A DNA stretch of 64,000 bases from Bradyrhizobium sp. B124 (GCF_038967635.1 NZ_CP152413.1:3100001-3164000); one strand, 5' to 3'; shown: positions 28,380 through 37,091, counted from the first letter of the stretch. Notes: generated from the sequence alone by a model not told the origin. Program-made: numbers and translations.

Positions 28380-28456
28380 TGAGGATGAGGACGCAGCTTC
28401 GCATTCTCGCGACATGATTTGCCCGGCTCGAAGCCCAGCGCCTCCGCGACCTTCAG

Positions 28457-29311
28457 CTACAACTCCTGCACGCAGTCGAGCACGGCGTTGAACACCGCTC
28501 CGGGAATACGCACCCGCTCATCGCGATCAAGCGCCTTGAGCTCATCGACGTGAGCATCGGGCTCACGACTGACGATTGCCAGCCGGTCGAAGAAGGCGAG
28601 ATCGAGTTCGCTGTCCTGCATGCGCATGGCGCCCCAAACGTCCCACGGCAACATCTCGCGATTGTTCAGCGCGCAGATGTCACGGACAAGATTGCCCGCA
28701 ATGAACCAAAGTCCGTGCATGTCGAGGATGCCGAAGGCGCAGGGACCACGGCTGCCACCGCGGCAGAGCGACCAGGCATCGCCGGCGACCAGGAACTGGT
28801 CTCGCGGCACATCCGCCGCATCGAACCTGATCCCGAACAGCTCACGCTGGCGATCGTCGATCTGGGAATCGAACAATACCCAGCATTTCCGTTCTTCGTT
28901 CCAGTACTCGGTCACCCAATGGTCGAGGTATTTTCCTGCTTCGAAATAGGCGCCGAACCCGCAACGGGCACGCGCCGGAATGCCCTGCGTGCGCAACATC
29001 GCCACATGAAGCAGCGTGAAGTGCCTGCAAACGCCGACCTGCCGCTCGTTGACCGCACGCGCCACCGCAAGCGGCCGCGCGTCGCGCGTTACGATTTCAT
29101 CCAGCATCGTCTCGACGGCGCGGACCTGCGCTTGCGCTTGCCGGTCGCCGCCGAGCGCAACTCCATAGGCCGGGGCGATGTGCTGATGGATCAGCAGACC
29201 CTGCACGGTCGCCGCAAGCGCGCCGGCGCCCCGCGGCAAGCCCTCGAACAGAGCGGCGTGACGCCCCGGATCGCTCATGGCAACCGGTGTTTCGTATCTG
29301 TCGACGTTCAT
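28457..29311 (-). CDS. Transglutaminase-like domain protein
   Basis: A 284-residue protein with the papain-like transglutaminase core. The catalytic Cys is in RQVGVCRHFTLLHVAMLR, the His in YLDHWVTEYWNEE and the Asp in CWVLFDSQIDD, in the usual order. The N-terminal helix-rich part holds ARAVNERQ. Bacterial members often act as cysteine peptidases rather than cross-linking enzymes. No signal peptide, so cytoplasmic. Start ATG 29311 has GGGAG upstream. It follows the AraC/GyrI regulator gene by 51 bp on the same strand. Confidence 0.82.
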   Translation of the reverse strand: MNVDRYETPVAMSDPGRHAALFEGLPRGAGALAATVQGLLIHQHIAPAYGVALGGDRQAQAQVRAVETMLDEIVTRDARPLAVARAVNERQVGVCRHFTLLHVAMLRTQGIPARARCGFGAYFEAGKYLDHWVTEYWNEERKCWVLFDSQIDDRQRELFGIRFDAADVPRDQFLVAGDAWSLCRGGSRGPCAFGILDMHGLWFIAGNLVRDICALNNREMLPWDVWGAMRMQDSELDLAFFDRLAIVSREPDAHVDELKALDRDERVRIPGAVFNAVLDCVQEL

Positions 29312-29362
29312 CTGAAAGGTCTCCCGCACGTCTCGCCTCCCGCGCAACCACCACACCGGCCG

Positions 29363-30202
29363 CTACTCCTCCACCGGCACCCAGATCTCGAGCCCGCCGT
29401 TGCCGCTGTTCTTGTCGAACTTCTCGTCGTAGCGCTCGAAGTTCGGCGCATCCGCGACCTTCATGCCGGATTGCGGCAGCCAGCGATTCCAGATCGTGTT
29501 GACGGTGCGGCGAATGGTCGAGATGTGGTCGGCGTGGGTGAACACCACGTATTTCTGCGCCGGGATCCGGACGCGCGCGAACTCGCGCGGCAAGTCGGAG
29601 AAATCGGCGACCTCGACGCCTGCGATGTAGTCGAAATTGCCGGCATCGTCGCCGTTGCAGCAGACACCATAGGCAACGTCACCGACCTGGCGGGGAATGT
29701 GCGCGCATTGCTGGTGGAAGCCATGCCACTGGTTCGGAATGCCGGCCGTGCTGTCATTGGCGTGGTTGTAGCGCTCGCCGACGCCGGCAACGAGAAAGGC
29801 CTTGCCGGTCGCGATACGCGGCGGATCGATGTGATCGAGAGCGGTCGAGATCATGGTGATCGGCTCCTGAAGCTTGAGCTTGGTCAGGCACGTCGTCGCG
29901 CGCACCGTCTCCGGCGTAACGCCGAAATGGTCGCGAAACGCGCGGGTGAATGCCTCGTGGGAGCCGTAATCCGCATCCAGCGCGAGCGTGAGAATGTCGG
30001 GTGCACCGGCCGCGAGCTCGCGCGCGGCCTCGCTCAACCGCCGCGCCCGCACATAGCGCATCACCGAAAACCCGGTCGCCTCCGCGAACGCCCGCACCAG
30101 ATGGAAGCGCGAGACCCCGGCGACAACAGCGATATCATCGAGCGTCAGCGACGTGCGCAGGTGGCTTTCGATGTACCAGAGCGCCTTCTGGGCTGGATTC
30201 AT
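29363..30202 (-). CDS. AraC-type regulator with GyrI-like effector domain
   Basis: A 279-residue regulator. Residues 1-105 are an AraC double helix-turn-helix: LTLDDIAVVAGVSRFHLVRA and the second, LALDADYGSHEAFTRAFRDH, followed by FGVTPETVR. Residues of about 125-279 are a GyrI-like ligand-binding domain (FLVAGVGERYNHAND, YVVFTHADHISTIRRTVNTI, FDKNSGNGGLEIWVPV). This SoxS/Rob-type architecture senses small hydrophobic or cationic drugs. It probably controls itself and the transglutaminase gene downstream, and perhaps the divergent binding-protein gene. Confidence 0.88.
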   Translation of the reverse strand: MNPAQKALWYIESHLRTSLTLDDIAVVAGVSRFHLVRAFAEATGFSVMRYVRARRLSEAARELAAGAPDILTLALDADYGSHEAFTRAFRDHFGVTPETVRATTCLTKLKLQEPITMISTALDHIDPPRIATGKAFLVAGVGERYNHANDSTAGIPNQWHGFHQQCAHIPRQVGDVAYGVCCNGDDAGNFDYIAGVEVADFSDLPREFARVRIPAQKYVVFTHADHISTIRRTVNTIWNRWLPQSGMKVADAPNFERYDEKFDKNSGNGGLEIWVPVEE

Positions 30203-30439
30203 GGACGACGGCCTTCCTGCAAAGCTCGGGCATCATGCGCGGCTGCCGCGCGCGGCATTTGACAGTCCTTGCTGCGCGGCGGCGAAACCGTGGTTCCGCT
30301 CTGCGAAATTTAACCGCAAAGCCGTCGCTGGCAACACCGCTGCAATCGTGCATACTCGCAGTTGCATCGATCCGACGGCTCACCAAGCTGCCCGAAAATC
30401 AAGACTGCACGAGCCGCGGCCAGCATGTCAGGGAGGACA

Positions 30440-31681
30440 ATGATGCACCACCACCGCCTGAGCTATGTCAACTGCGTCAAGTCTGCGGCGCTTGCGGGGC
30501 TTTTGACGATCGCCGTCGCCAGCTCAGCCAACGCCCAGAAGAAATACGATCCGGGTGCGACCGACGCCGAGATCAAGGTCGGCAACATCATGCCCTATTC
30601 GGGCCCGGCATCCGCCTACGCCACGATCGGCAAAACGGAAGCGGCCTATTTCAACAAGGTCAACAGCGAGGGCGGCATCAATGGCCGCAAAGTCAACTTC
30701 GTCTCCTACGACGACGGTTACAGCCCGCCGAAGATGGTCGAGCAGGCCCGCAAGCTGGTCGAGAGCGACGAGGTGCTCCTGATCTTCAATCCGCTGGGCA
30801 CGCCGGGCAACACCGCGATCCAGAAATACATGAACGCCAAGAAGGTGCCGCAGCTGTTCGTCTCCACCGGCGCCGCCAAGTGGAACGATCCGAAGAATTT
30901 TCCGTGGACCATGGGCTGGCAGCCGAGCTACCAGGTCGAGGCGCGCATCTATGCCAAATACATCCTGCAGAAATATCCCGGCAAGACCATCGGCGTGCTC
31001 TACCAGAACGACGATTTCGGCAAGGATTATCTGATCGGCCTGCATGACGGGCTCGGCGATGCGGCCAAGAAACTGATCGTCGTCGAATCCTCCTACGAGA
31101 CCACGTCGCCGACGGTGGATTCGCAGATCGTGCAGATCAAGGGCGCCAACCCCGACATCTTCGTCAACATCGCGACGCCGAAATTCGCGGCGCAGGCGAT
31201 CAAGAAGGCCGCCGAGCTCGATTGGCATCCGGTCCAGTTCCTGACCAACGTCTCCGTCTCGATCGGCGGCGTGATGAAGCCGGCCGGCTATGAGGCGAGC
31301 CAGGACATCCTGTCGACCCAGTATCTGAAGGATCCCGCGGATCACGAGTGGAAGAACGATCCGGCCATGAACGAGTGGCGCGCTTTCATGACCAAGTGGT
31401 ATCCCGAGGGCGACCAGAACGACGCCTCGACCGTGTTCGGCTACGGCGTCGCCAAGGGGCTCGAGCAGGTGCTGCGGCAATGCGGCGACAACCTCACCCG
31501 CGAGAACCTGATGAAGCAGGCGGCGAGCCTCAACTTCGAGATCGGCATCTATCTGCCCGGCACCAAGATCAAGACCGGACCGGACGACTATGCACCGATC
31601 GAGCAGTTGCAGATGATGCGCTTCAAGGGCGAGAGCTGGGAGCGGTTCGGCCCCGTCATGAGCGGCGAGAAGAGTTCGTAG
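30440..31681 (+). CDS. Branched-chain amino-acid-type ABC substrate-binding protein
   Basis: A 413-residue periplasmic type I binding protein of the LivK family. The signal peptide runs through LAGLLTIAVASSANAQKK. The mature domain shows EIKVGNIMPYSGPASAYATI, GINGRKVNFVSYDDGYSPPK, IFNPLGTPGNTAIQKYMNAK, VGVLYQNDDFGKDY-like GVLYQNDDFGKDYLIGL and the C-terminal hinge region. No permease or ATPase gene adjoins it, so it is an orphan binding protein here. GGGAGG precedes ATG 30440 by 3 nt and the tandem ATG 30443 by 6 nt; either may be used. Confidence 0.88.
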   Translation: MMHHHRLSYVNCVKSAALAGLLTIAVASSANAQKKYDPGATDAEIKVGNIMPYSGPASAYATIGKTEAAYFNKVNSEGGINGRKVNFVSYDDGYSPPKMVEQARKLVESDEVLLIFNPLGTPGNTAIQKYMNAKKVPQLFVSTGAAKWNDPKNFPWTMGWQPSYQVEARIYAKYILQKYPGKTIGVLYQNDDFGKDYLIGLHDGLGDAAKKLIVVESSYETTSPTVDSQIVQIKGANPDIFVNIATPKFAAQAIKKAAELDWHPVQFLTNVSVSIGGVMKPAGYEASQDILSTQYLKDPADHEWKNDPAMNEWRAFMTKWYPEGDQNDASTVFGYGVAKGLEQVLRQCGDNLTRENLMKQAASLNFEIGIYLPGTKIKTGPDDYAPIEQLQMMRFKGESWERFGPVMSGEKSS

Positions 31682-31754
31682 CAGCCTTCTCCACAGTTTC
31701 GGAGTTCGTGATGCCCGGCGCCACGCCGGGCATCCACGTCTTCGACACGATTCA

Positions 31755-31818
31755 CGAGCAAGACTTGTCACGAGCAACACTTGCCACAAACAAGACTTGC
31801 CACAAGCAAGAGCTGCGA
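31755..31818. repeat. Four tandem 16-bp repeats
   Basis: The units are CGAGCAAGACTTGTCA, CGAGCAACACTTGCCA, CAAACAAGACTTGCCA and CAAGCAAGAGCTGCGA, head to tail with no spacer. They lie in the 245-bp gap between the LivK-like gene and the enolase-superfamily gene. The consensus is CRAGCAAGACTTGCCA. It has no start codon or hairpin of note. Confidence 0.85.
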
Positions 31819-31926
31819 TGGCTGGAACCGAGGCGAGCCGAAGCAACACCGTTCAGGCTGCCGCGTCCGGCCCTCACGAGCTCCAGGGACATCCAGCGAC
31901 ATCCTGCGATCGGAAGGACAACAACA

Positions 31927-33030
31927 ATGAAAATCACCGACGTCCGCGCCCACCATATCCGCATTCCCTATGACGCTGGCCCTGCGAGCTTCCGCCAGGG
32001 CGCGTCCGCGATCTCGGCGCTCGACATGGTGCTGGTCGAGGTTTCGACCGATGCCGGCCTGACCGGCTGGGGCGATGCTTTCGCCTATGTCTGCCCAAAG
32101 ACGAGTTGCATGGCGGTGGCCGAGATGATCGCGCCGCAGGCCCGCGGCCTCGAGGTGCCCGACGCGGCCAGCATTCCGGCCGCGATGGAGCAGATCCAGC
32201 GCAATTTGCATCTGTTCGGCCGCTACGGCATCACGATGTTTGCGATCTCGGCGCTCGACATCGCGCTGTGGGATCTCGCCGGCAAGGTGAAGGGCGTGCC
32301 GCTGCATCAATTGATCGGCGGTGCCAAGCGCAGCACGATTCCGGCCTATGCGAGCCTGATGCGGATCGGCAATCCGACGCACATCGCCGCCGAATGCAAG
32401 AAGGCGATCAAGCTCGGTTACGCCGCGATCAAGTTGCACGAAACCACTGTCCCTGCGGTTGCTGCGGCGCGCGAAGCGATCGGCCCCGGCGTACCGCTGA
32501 TGGTCGACATGAATTGCCCACTGGATGGACCGGCGGCGGTCCAGTTCGCCCGCGACTGCAAGCAGGCGGCGCCGATGTTCCTGGAGGAGCCGGTCTGGCC
32601 GCCGGAGGATTTTGCGACGCTGGCGGAGGTGCGGAGAGAAGGCCGGCTCGATATCGCCGCCGGCGAGAATGCCTGCACCGTGCATCAGTTCCGCCAGATG
32701 ATGACCGCGGGCGCGGTCAGCCACGCGCAGCCGTCGGTGATCAAGGTCGGCGGCGTCACCGAATTTTTGCGCGTGGCCGTGCTCGCCGACGAGTTCGGCG
32801 TCCAGGTGATTCCGCATTCGCCCTATTTCGGACCGGGCTTCCTCGCCACGCTGCATCTGATGGCGATCCGCGACGAAGGCCTGATCGAAGTGTTCTTCAT
32901 GAAGCGCCCCGCCTGCTTGTGGGGCGACCGCATCGACGTCGACGCCAGCGGCCATGTCGCCGTGCCGCAGGGCCCCGGGCTCGGCTACGAGCCGGATCGC
33001 GATGTGATGGAGACGTATCGGGTGGCGTGA
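31927..33030 (+). CDS. Mandelate racemase/muconate lactonizing enzyme family protein
   Basis: A 367-residue enolase-superfamily enzyme that would abstract a proton alpha to a carboxylate. The metal ligands are the Asp of LMVDMNC, the Glu of MFLEEPVWPP and the Glu of IAAGENACT. The barrel His is in VQVIPHSPYFGPG. Two usual catalytic positions differ: the KxK pair reads K-L-H (AIKLHE), and the Asp of the His-Asp dyad position reads Ser (AQPSVIKVGG). The substrate is unknown. It may share a catabolic role with the binding-protein gene upstream. Confidence 0.85.
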   Translation: MKITDVRAHHIRIPYDAGPASFRQGASAISALDMVLVEVSTDAGLTGWGDAFAYVCPKTSCMAVAEMIAPQARGLEVPDAASIPAAMEQIQRNLHLFGRYGITMFAISALDIALWDLAGKVKGVPLHQLIGGAKRSTIPAYASLMRIGNPTHIAAECKKAIKLGYAAIKLHETTVPAVAAAREAIGPGVPLMVDMNCPLDGPAAVQFARDCKQAAPMFLEEPVWPPEDFATLAEVRREGRLDIAAGENACTVHQFRQMMTAGAVSHAQPSVIKVGGVTEFLRVAVLADEFGVQVIPHSPYFGPGFLATLHLMAIRDEGLIEVFFMKRPACLWGDRIDVDASGHVAVPQGPGLGYEPDRDVMETYRVA

Positions 33031-33047
33031 GGGCGCGGCGCGCTTCC

Positions 33048-33131
33048 CGTCATTGCGAGCGAAGCGAAGCAATCCATCGATCCACACACGAGGAGATGGA
33101 TTGCTTCGTCGCTTCGCTCCTCGCAATGACG
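33048..33131. repeat. Palindromic repeat family A, copy 2
   Basis: About 84 bp with arms CGTCATTGCGAGCGAAGCGA and TCGCTTCGCTCCTCGCAATG, loop near GATCCACACACGAGGA. It fills the gap between two convergent genes almost completely and could act as a bidirectional terminator. Confidence 0.9.
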
Positions 33132-33136
33132 ATTTG

Positions 33137-33508
33137 CTACTTCGTCCCGTCCTTCGCCACAGGCGGCGCATCCTTCGCCGGCGGCGCGTCGGCTTTCTTC
33201 TTCAGGTCTTCGGTCAGCTTGACCTGCGCCGCCTGCAAATCAGTGACGAGCTTCTGCAAGCCCGCAATTGTGCTCTTCAGGCTTTCGACCTGCCGGTTGG
33301 CGGCGTCGAGCTTCTGCTGGTGATCCGATGTGAGCTTGCCGATCGTCTTCTGCAGGAAATCGACATTGCTCTGCAGGCAGCTGGTCCGCCGCTCCATCGT
33401 TTTCTCGACGGTGCATATCTCAATGCCGGGAACGTCCTGCGCATGCGCGGTTCCGACGAAGCCGAGTGCAAGCGGCACGAGCAAGGCAAGAACGAAGCGC
33501 GCGATCAT
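33137..33508 (-). CDS. Periplasmic coiled-coil hypothetical protein
   Basis: A 123-residue protein with a signal peptide (MIARFVLALLVPLALGFVGT, cleaved after AHAQ). A short Cys-bearing segment (IEICTVEKTMERRTSCLQ) could form a disulfide. It is followed by a long heptad-rich coiled coil (LTSDHQQKLDAANRQVESLK onward) and a Lys/Ala/Pro tail. I do not recognise a family. In-frame starts at 33514 and 33520 are also possible; 33508 is preferred because GGGG lies 6 nt upstream. Confidence 0.65.
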   Translation of the reverse strand: MIARFVLALLVPLALGFVGTAHAQDVPGIEICTVEKTMERRTSCLQSNVDFLQKTIGKLTSDHQQKLDAANRQVESLKSTIAGLQKLVTDLQAAQVKLTEDLKKKADAPPAKDAPPVAKDGTK

Positions 33509-33703
33509 CGGCATCCCCAATCACATGCGTCATTCACAGTTTTGTGCTCGCGACGCAGAAAGCCAGGCAGACATACCACACTGAAACCGCATTCGAGCGG
33601 TGTGCTTGACCCATTACCGGGACTACTCGTGGGGACGGGGGCCTTCGGAACTAGTTTGGTTCGACCCCTTTTGGCTCGACCTTGGGCAGTGGAGACAGAT
33701 CGT

Positions 33704-33928
33704 ATGGCTACGCGCGAAAAACGGCTGGCGCAATTCGACGGCAATGGCGAACCTTCGCCGGAACAACGCGTGGAAGTGCTTTGTGAGGATCACAGCGGGA
33801 CGTATCAGCTGCCGTTCGCCTGCCGATTCATCGACGGCCAGTGGCGTAATGACACAACCGGCGGCGCGCTGGAGGTCAACGTCATCGCCTGGCGCATGCC
33901 GCGCGTGAAGCAGGCGGGCATGGCCTGA
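33704..33928 (+). CDS. Small hypothetical protein, 74 aa
   Basis: A soluble 74-residue protein: MATREKRLAQFDGNGEPSPE, then VEVLCEDHSGTYQLPFACRF, IDGQWRNDTTGGALEVNVIA and a basic end. No signal peptide or membrane segment. A weak GGAGA lies upstream of ATG 33704. The frame stays open much further upstream, but protein-like sequence begins here. Short proteins of this type (GxYxLPFxCRxxDGxW) seem common in Bradyrhizobium; the function is unknown. Confidence 0.6.
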   Translation: MATREKRLAQFDGNGEPSPEQRVEVLCEDHSGTYQLPFACRFIDGQWRNDTTGGALEVNVIAWRMPRVKQAGMA

Positions 33929-34018
33929 GCGGCGCATTGACGCGCGCTGTTTCAAAACGCGACGCGCACGCGAGGCGTTTTAAGATTTGGAACGCGGATG
34001 GAACGAACCGCGTCCGAA

Positions 34019-34156
34019 TCACTGATCGAGCGACGTACTCCGTTGTTCACGGCTAGATGTGGTCATCAGCCCGAGGCGGCGCACCACATACAGAAGCATG
34101 ACGATCGGCCGCAGCCAGCGGCCGACGACAAAGGTTAATTCCTCCGCGGACGACAT
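34019..34156 (-). CDS. Small ORF, 45 aa, with strong ribosome-binding site
   Basis: ATG 34156 is preceded by a perfect AGGAGG with 8 nt spacing, inside the 20 bp after the cupin stop. The product begins MSSAEELTFVVGRWLRPIVM, continues LLYVVRRLGLMTTSS and ends with a polar tail. The middle could be a short amphipathic or membrane-attached helix. It is probably co-transcribed with the cupin gene. I know of no homologue. Confidence 0.5.
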   Translation of the reverse strand: MSSAEELTFVVGRWLRPIVMLLYVVRRLGLMTTSSREQRSTSLDQ

Positions 34157-34175
34157 TTGCGGTCCCTCCTCGCGA

Positions 34176-34610
34176 TCATTTCCACGGCGTCACCGGCGGC
34201 ACCGTCTCGGTTGCCGGCGGCACATCCACGGTCTTGAAATCGGCGGGGCTGACGATCTCGAGGTATTCCATGTCCTTCGAGTAATCGAACAGATAGTGGG
34301 TGATGCCGGGCCGCTGATGGATCACGTCGCCGGCCTCGACCAGCGTCTCCTTGTCCTCGTACATGAAGCGCGCCCAGCCCTTGGTCATGATGACGATCTG
34401 AAAATCGCACAGATGCTTGTGCCAGCCGGTGCCCTCTTCCGGCGGCAGGTCGGGATTGGCCTTGACCAGATGGCAGATCACCTGCCCGCCGGTGGCATCG
34501 GCGATGCCGAGATCGCGATACAGGAAGAAGTCGCGCAGACCTCCGCCCTTGAACTCGGTGTCACCGGGTTTGACGTGGGAGAATTTGCTGACGGCGGCGT
34601 GCTGGTTCAT
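34176..34610 (-). CDS. Cupin-domain protein
   Basis: A 144-residue single-cupin protein. The first cupin motif is GTGWHKHLCDFQIVIMTKGWA, here with His-Lys-His instead of HxH spacing typical of metal cupins, and the second is GDVIHQRPGITHYLFDYS with a conserved His. The fold is clear but the ligand or reaction is not. It could be a small dioxygenase, isomerase or a binding protein. A 45-residue ORF follows 20 bp downstream. Confidence 0.8.
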   Translation of the reverse strand: MNQHAAVSKFSHVKPGDTEFKGGGLRDFFLYRDLGIADATGGQVICHLVKANPDLPPEEGTGWHKHLCDFQIVIMTKGWARFMYEDKETLVEAGDVIHQRPGITHYLFDYSKDMEYLEIVSPADFKTVDVPPATETVPPVTPWK

Positions 34611-34930
34611 TTCAAGCCTCCACGGTTCTCGTGTTCGCGAGATCGCGGCGCCGGCTCAGCGTCCAAATTTTCGGCAGCGTCGCATCGTCGCGGTCACAGC
34701 TCGCTTGTTGCTATGCGAAATCCTTGCCAGCCCGGTTGTGCTGCGGCGATCCGTCTCGCCACGCACCGCCGTCGCAGCGGAAGCACTTGGAGCAAAGCCT
34801 GAATTTGCGTTCGGTGCGGGCTGCGCCCGATCGCCGCGCGGCGCCGATGCCCGATGCCGACGGCACGTCCATTGAGCAAGGCCTGCCCGGAGCTTGAGCC
34901 GCCGGCGCCGGCAGGCCCGGCGCGCGCTGC
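34611..34930. other. Gap of about 320 bp with no supported gene
   Basis: Open frames on both strands in this stretch have Arg/Ser/Pro-rich translations typical of non-coding high-GC DNA, and no ribosome-binding site leads into them. No palindromic repeat is present. The right-hand part adjoins the end of the GST gene and the left-hand part should hold the cupin promoter. Confidence 0.5.
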
Positions 34931-35587
34931 CTAATATTCGACCTCGAGCTCCTCGACGTCGGCCGGCTCGGCCTTCGCCGCCTCGATCCATTCCTGCATC
35001 TCGGGCATCGCCATGATGGTGCCGGCATACGCCGCGAGAACGGGGTCGAGCTTGACGTCATAGGTCATGAAGCGGGTCACGACGGGGGCATACATCGCGT
35101 CCGCCATGGTGCGGCGTTCGCCGAACAGGAAAGGTCCGCCTGATAGGCCGAGGCAATCGCGCCAGATGGTGCAGACACGGTCGATGTCGGCCTGCGCGCG
35201 CGACCAGATCTTGAAGCCGGGAAAATGCCCCTTGAGATTGACCGGCAGGGACGACCGCAGCGTGGTGAAGCCGGAATGGATTTCGCCCGAGATCGAGCGG
35301 CAATGCGCGCGCTGGACCCGGTCATCCGGCAGCAGCCCGGCATGCGGCATGACCTCGTTGAGATACTCGCCGATCGCCAGCGTATCCCAGACGGTCGCGC
35401 CCTCGTGGCGCAGGCAGGGCACCAGGATCGATGACGACAGCAGCAGCAGTTCGGCGCGCGCCGAGGCGTCATCGGGCGCAGTGACCACCTCCTCGAATTC
35501 CAGCCCGGCGAATTTCACCAGCAGCCAGCCGCGCAGCGACCAGGACGAATAGTTCTTGCTGCTGATGGTGAGTGTCGCTTTCGCCAT
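34931..35587 (-). CDS. Glutathione S-transferase family protein
   Basis: A 218-residue GST. The N-terminal thioredoxin-like domain reads ATLTISSKNYSSWSLRGWLL, with a Ser-rich active-site loop as in zeta/omega-like bacterial GSTs, then ILVPCLRHEG with the cis-Pro and VWDTLAIGEYLNE, where the glutathione-binding Glu/Ser normally lies. The C-terminal helical domain includes GPFLFGERRTMADAMYAPVV, with the conserved N-capping box region. The physiological substrate is unknown. Confidence 0.85.
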   Translation of the reverse strand: MAKATLTISSKNYSSWSLRGWLLVKFAGLEFEEVVTAPDDASARAELLLLSSSILVPCLRHEGATVWDTLAIGEYLNEVMPHAGLLPDDRVQRAHCRSISGEIHSGFTTLRSSLPVNLKGHFPGFKIWSRAQADIDRVCTIWRDCLGLSGGPFLFGERRTMADAMYAPVVTRFMTYDVKLDPVLAAYAGTIMAMPEMQEWIEAAKAEPADVEELEVEY

Positions 35588-35761
35588 ATCGGATCCTCAC
35601 GCCTGAACGCGTCCTTAGCCCCCCGGTGACCGCGCGCCGGTCCAACCGCCGCGCCCCGAAGCCGTTCATTTTTGCAGCAAGCCACGTGCCAATTTGCCGG
35701 GCAGCCCGCCCCCTCTCTGGCGTCGATATTGCATATCCAGCCGGGCCAGGGGCGGATGCGT

Positions 35762-36985
35762 ATGATGTCAATGATGTACCAAGCCTATCAGAACCACATG
35801 GACCTCACGGCGCCATGGCGGACCGGGGCTGCAGCGGCGCTGAAATACCTCAATCTGGTGCCGCAGGGCGCCGCCGACCGGGTGTACGGCCGGCTCGCGG
35901 CGGCGCTGGAGCTGATCTCGCGCTCCACCCTGACCTACGCCCGTCCCGACTACGCCATCGGCAGCGTGTCCGCCGGCAACCGGGAATACCAGGTGACCGA
36001 GGAGGTCGCCTACGCGACGCCGTTCGGCTCGCTGCTGCATTTCCGGAAGGTGGACGGCCCGGAGCAGCCGCGGCTCTTGCTGGTGGCGCCGATGTCCGGC
36101 CATTTTGCCACGCTGCTGCGCGGCACCGTGAAGACGTTGCTGCAGGACCACGACGTCTACATCACCGATTGGCACAATCCGCGCGACATCCCGCGCCAGG
36201 AGGGCCGCTTCGGGCTCGAGGACTACACCGACCATCTGATCGACTTCCTCGGCCAGCTCGGCCCGCGCGCGCATATGGTGGCGATCTGCCAGCCTTCGGT
36301 GTCGGCGCTGGCGGCTGCCGCGGTGATGTCCGAAGACAATCATCCGGCGCGGCCGGCATCGCTGACCCTGATGGCCGGACCGATCGACACAAGGATCCTG
36401 CCGACCAAGGTGAACGAATTCGCCAAGAGCAAGCCGATCAAATGGTTCGAGGACAATCTGATCAACTACGTGCCGATGCAGTGCAAGGGCGCGCTGCGTC
36501 AGGTCTATCCCGGCTTCGTGCAGCTGACGGCGTTCGTCTCGATGAACCTCGAGCGCCACATCAAGCAGCACATCGATCTCGCCGACCATCTCGCCAAAGG
36601 CGAGACCGCCAAGGCCGAGGTGATCAAGACCTTCTACGACGAGTATTTCGCGGTGATGGATCTGCCGGCGGAATTCTATATCGAGACGGTGCGCGACGTG
36701 TTCCAGGAACATCTGCTGCCGCAGGGCATGCTGATGCATCGCGGCCGCCCGGTGAACCCGGCGGCGATCCGGCGCATGGGTCTGATGACGGTGGAAGGCG
36801 AGAAGGACGACATCTGCTCGATCGGGCAGACGCTTGCCGCCCAGGACCTCTGCACCGGCGTGCGCACCTATCGCAAGGTGCACCACATGCAGGCCGGCGT
36901 CGGCCACTACGGCGTGTTCTCCGGCAAGCGCTGGAACAACGAGATCTACCCGCTGCTGCGCGATTTCGTGCATGTGAATTCGTGA
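35762..36985 (+). CDS. phaZ: Intracellular polyhydroxyalkanoate depolymerase
   Basis: A 407-residue PhaZ of the intracellular type that mobilises stored polyhydroxybutyrate. Family segments are MMYQAYQNHMDLTAPWRTGA, the lipase-box-like region around HMVAICQPSVSALAAAAVM in which Cys replaces the usual Ser nucleophile, DWHNPRDIPRQEGRFGLEDY, and the terminal His region VHHMQAGVGHYGVFSGKRW. Several ATG codons (35756, 35762, 35771, 35774) compete as starts; 35762 has the best-placed purine-rich leader. A palindromic repeat follows. Confidence 0.88.
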   Translation: MMSMMYQAYQNHMDLTAPWRTGAAAALKYLNLVPQGAADRVYGRLAAALELISRSTLTYARPDYAIGSVSAGNREYQVTEEVAYATPFGSLLHFRKVDGPEQPRLLLVAPMSGHFATLLRGTVKTLLQDHDVYITDWHNPRDIPRQEGRFGLEDYTDHLIDFLGQLGPRAHMVAICQPSVSALAAAAVMSEDNHPARPASLTLMAGPIDTRILPTKVNEFAKSKPIKWFEDNLINYVPMQCKGALRQVYPGFVQLTAFVSMNLERHIKQHIDLADHLAKGETAKAEVIKTFYDEYFAVMDLPAEFYIETVRDVFQEHLLPQGMLMHRGRPVNPAAIRRMGLMTVEGEKDDICSIGQTLAAQDLCTGVRTYRKVHHMQAGVGHYGVFSGKRWNNEIYPLLRDFVHVNS

Positions 36986-37005
36986 CGGCGCGACGACACT
37001 CTCCC

Positions 37006-37091
37006 CGTCATTGCGAGGAGCAACGCGACGAAGCAATCCATGCCTCCGCACAAGCGGCACGATGGATTGCTTCGCTTCGCTCGCAATGACG
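37006..37091. repeat. Palindromic repeat family A, copy 3
   Basis: About 86 bp with arms CGTCATTGCGAGGAGCAACG / TTCGCTTCGCTCGCAATGAC and inner GAAGCAATCCATGC / GATGGATTGCTTC. It lies between phaZ and the ModA-like gene, oriented opposite to copy 2. Confidence 0.9.

Noticed and set aside
28550-30262. A 570-codon plus-strand open frame
   Set aside because: It covers the transglutaminase and AraC/GyrI genes in antisense; both of those have clear catalytic or DNA-binding motifs.
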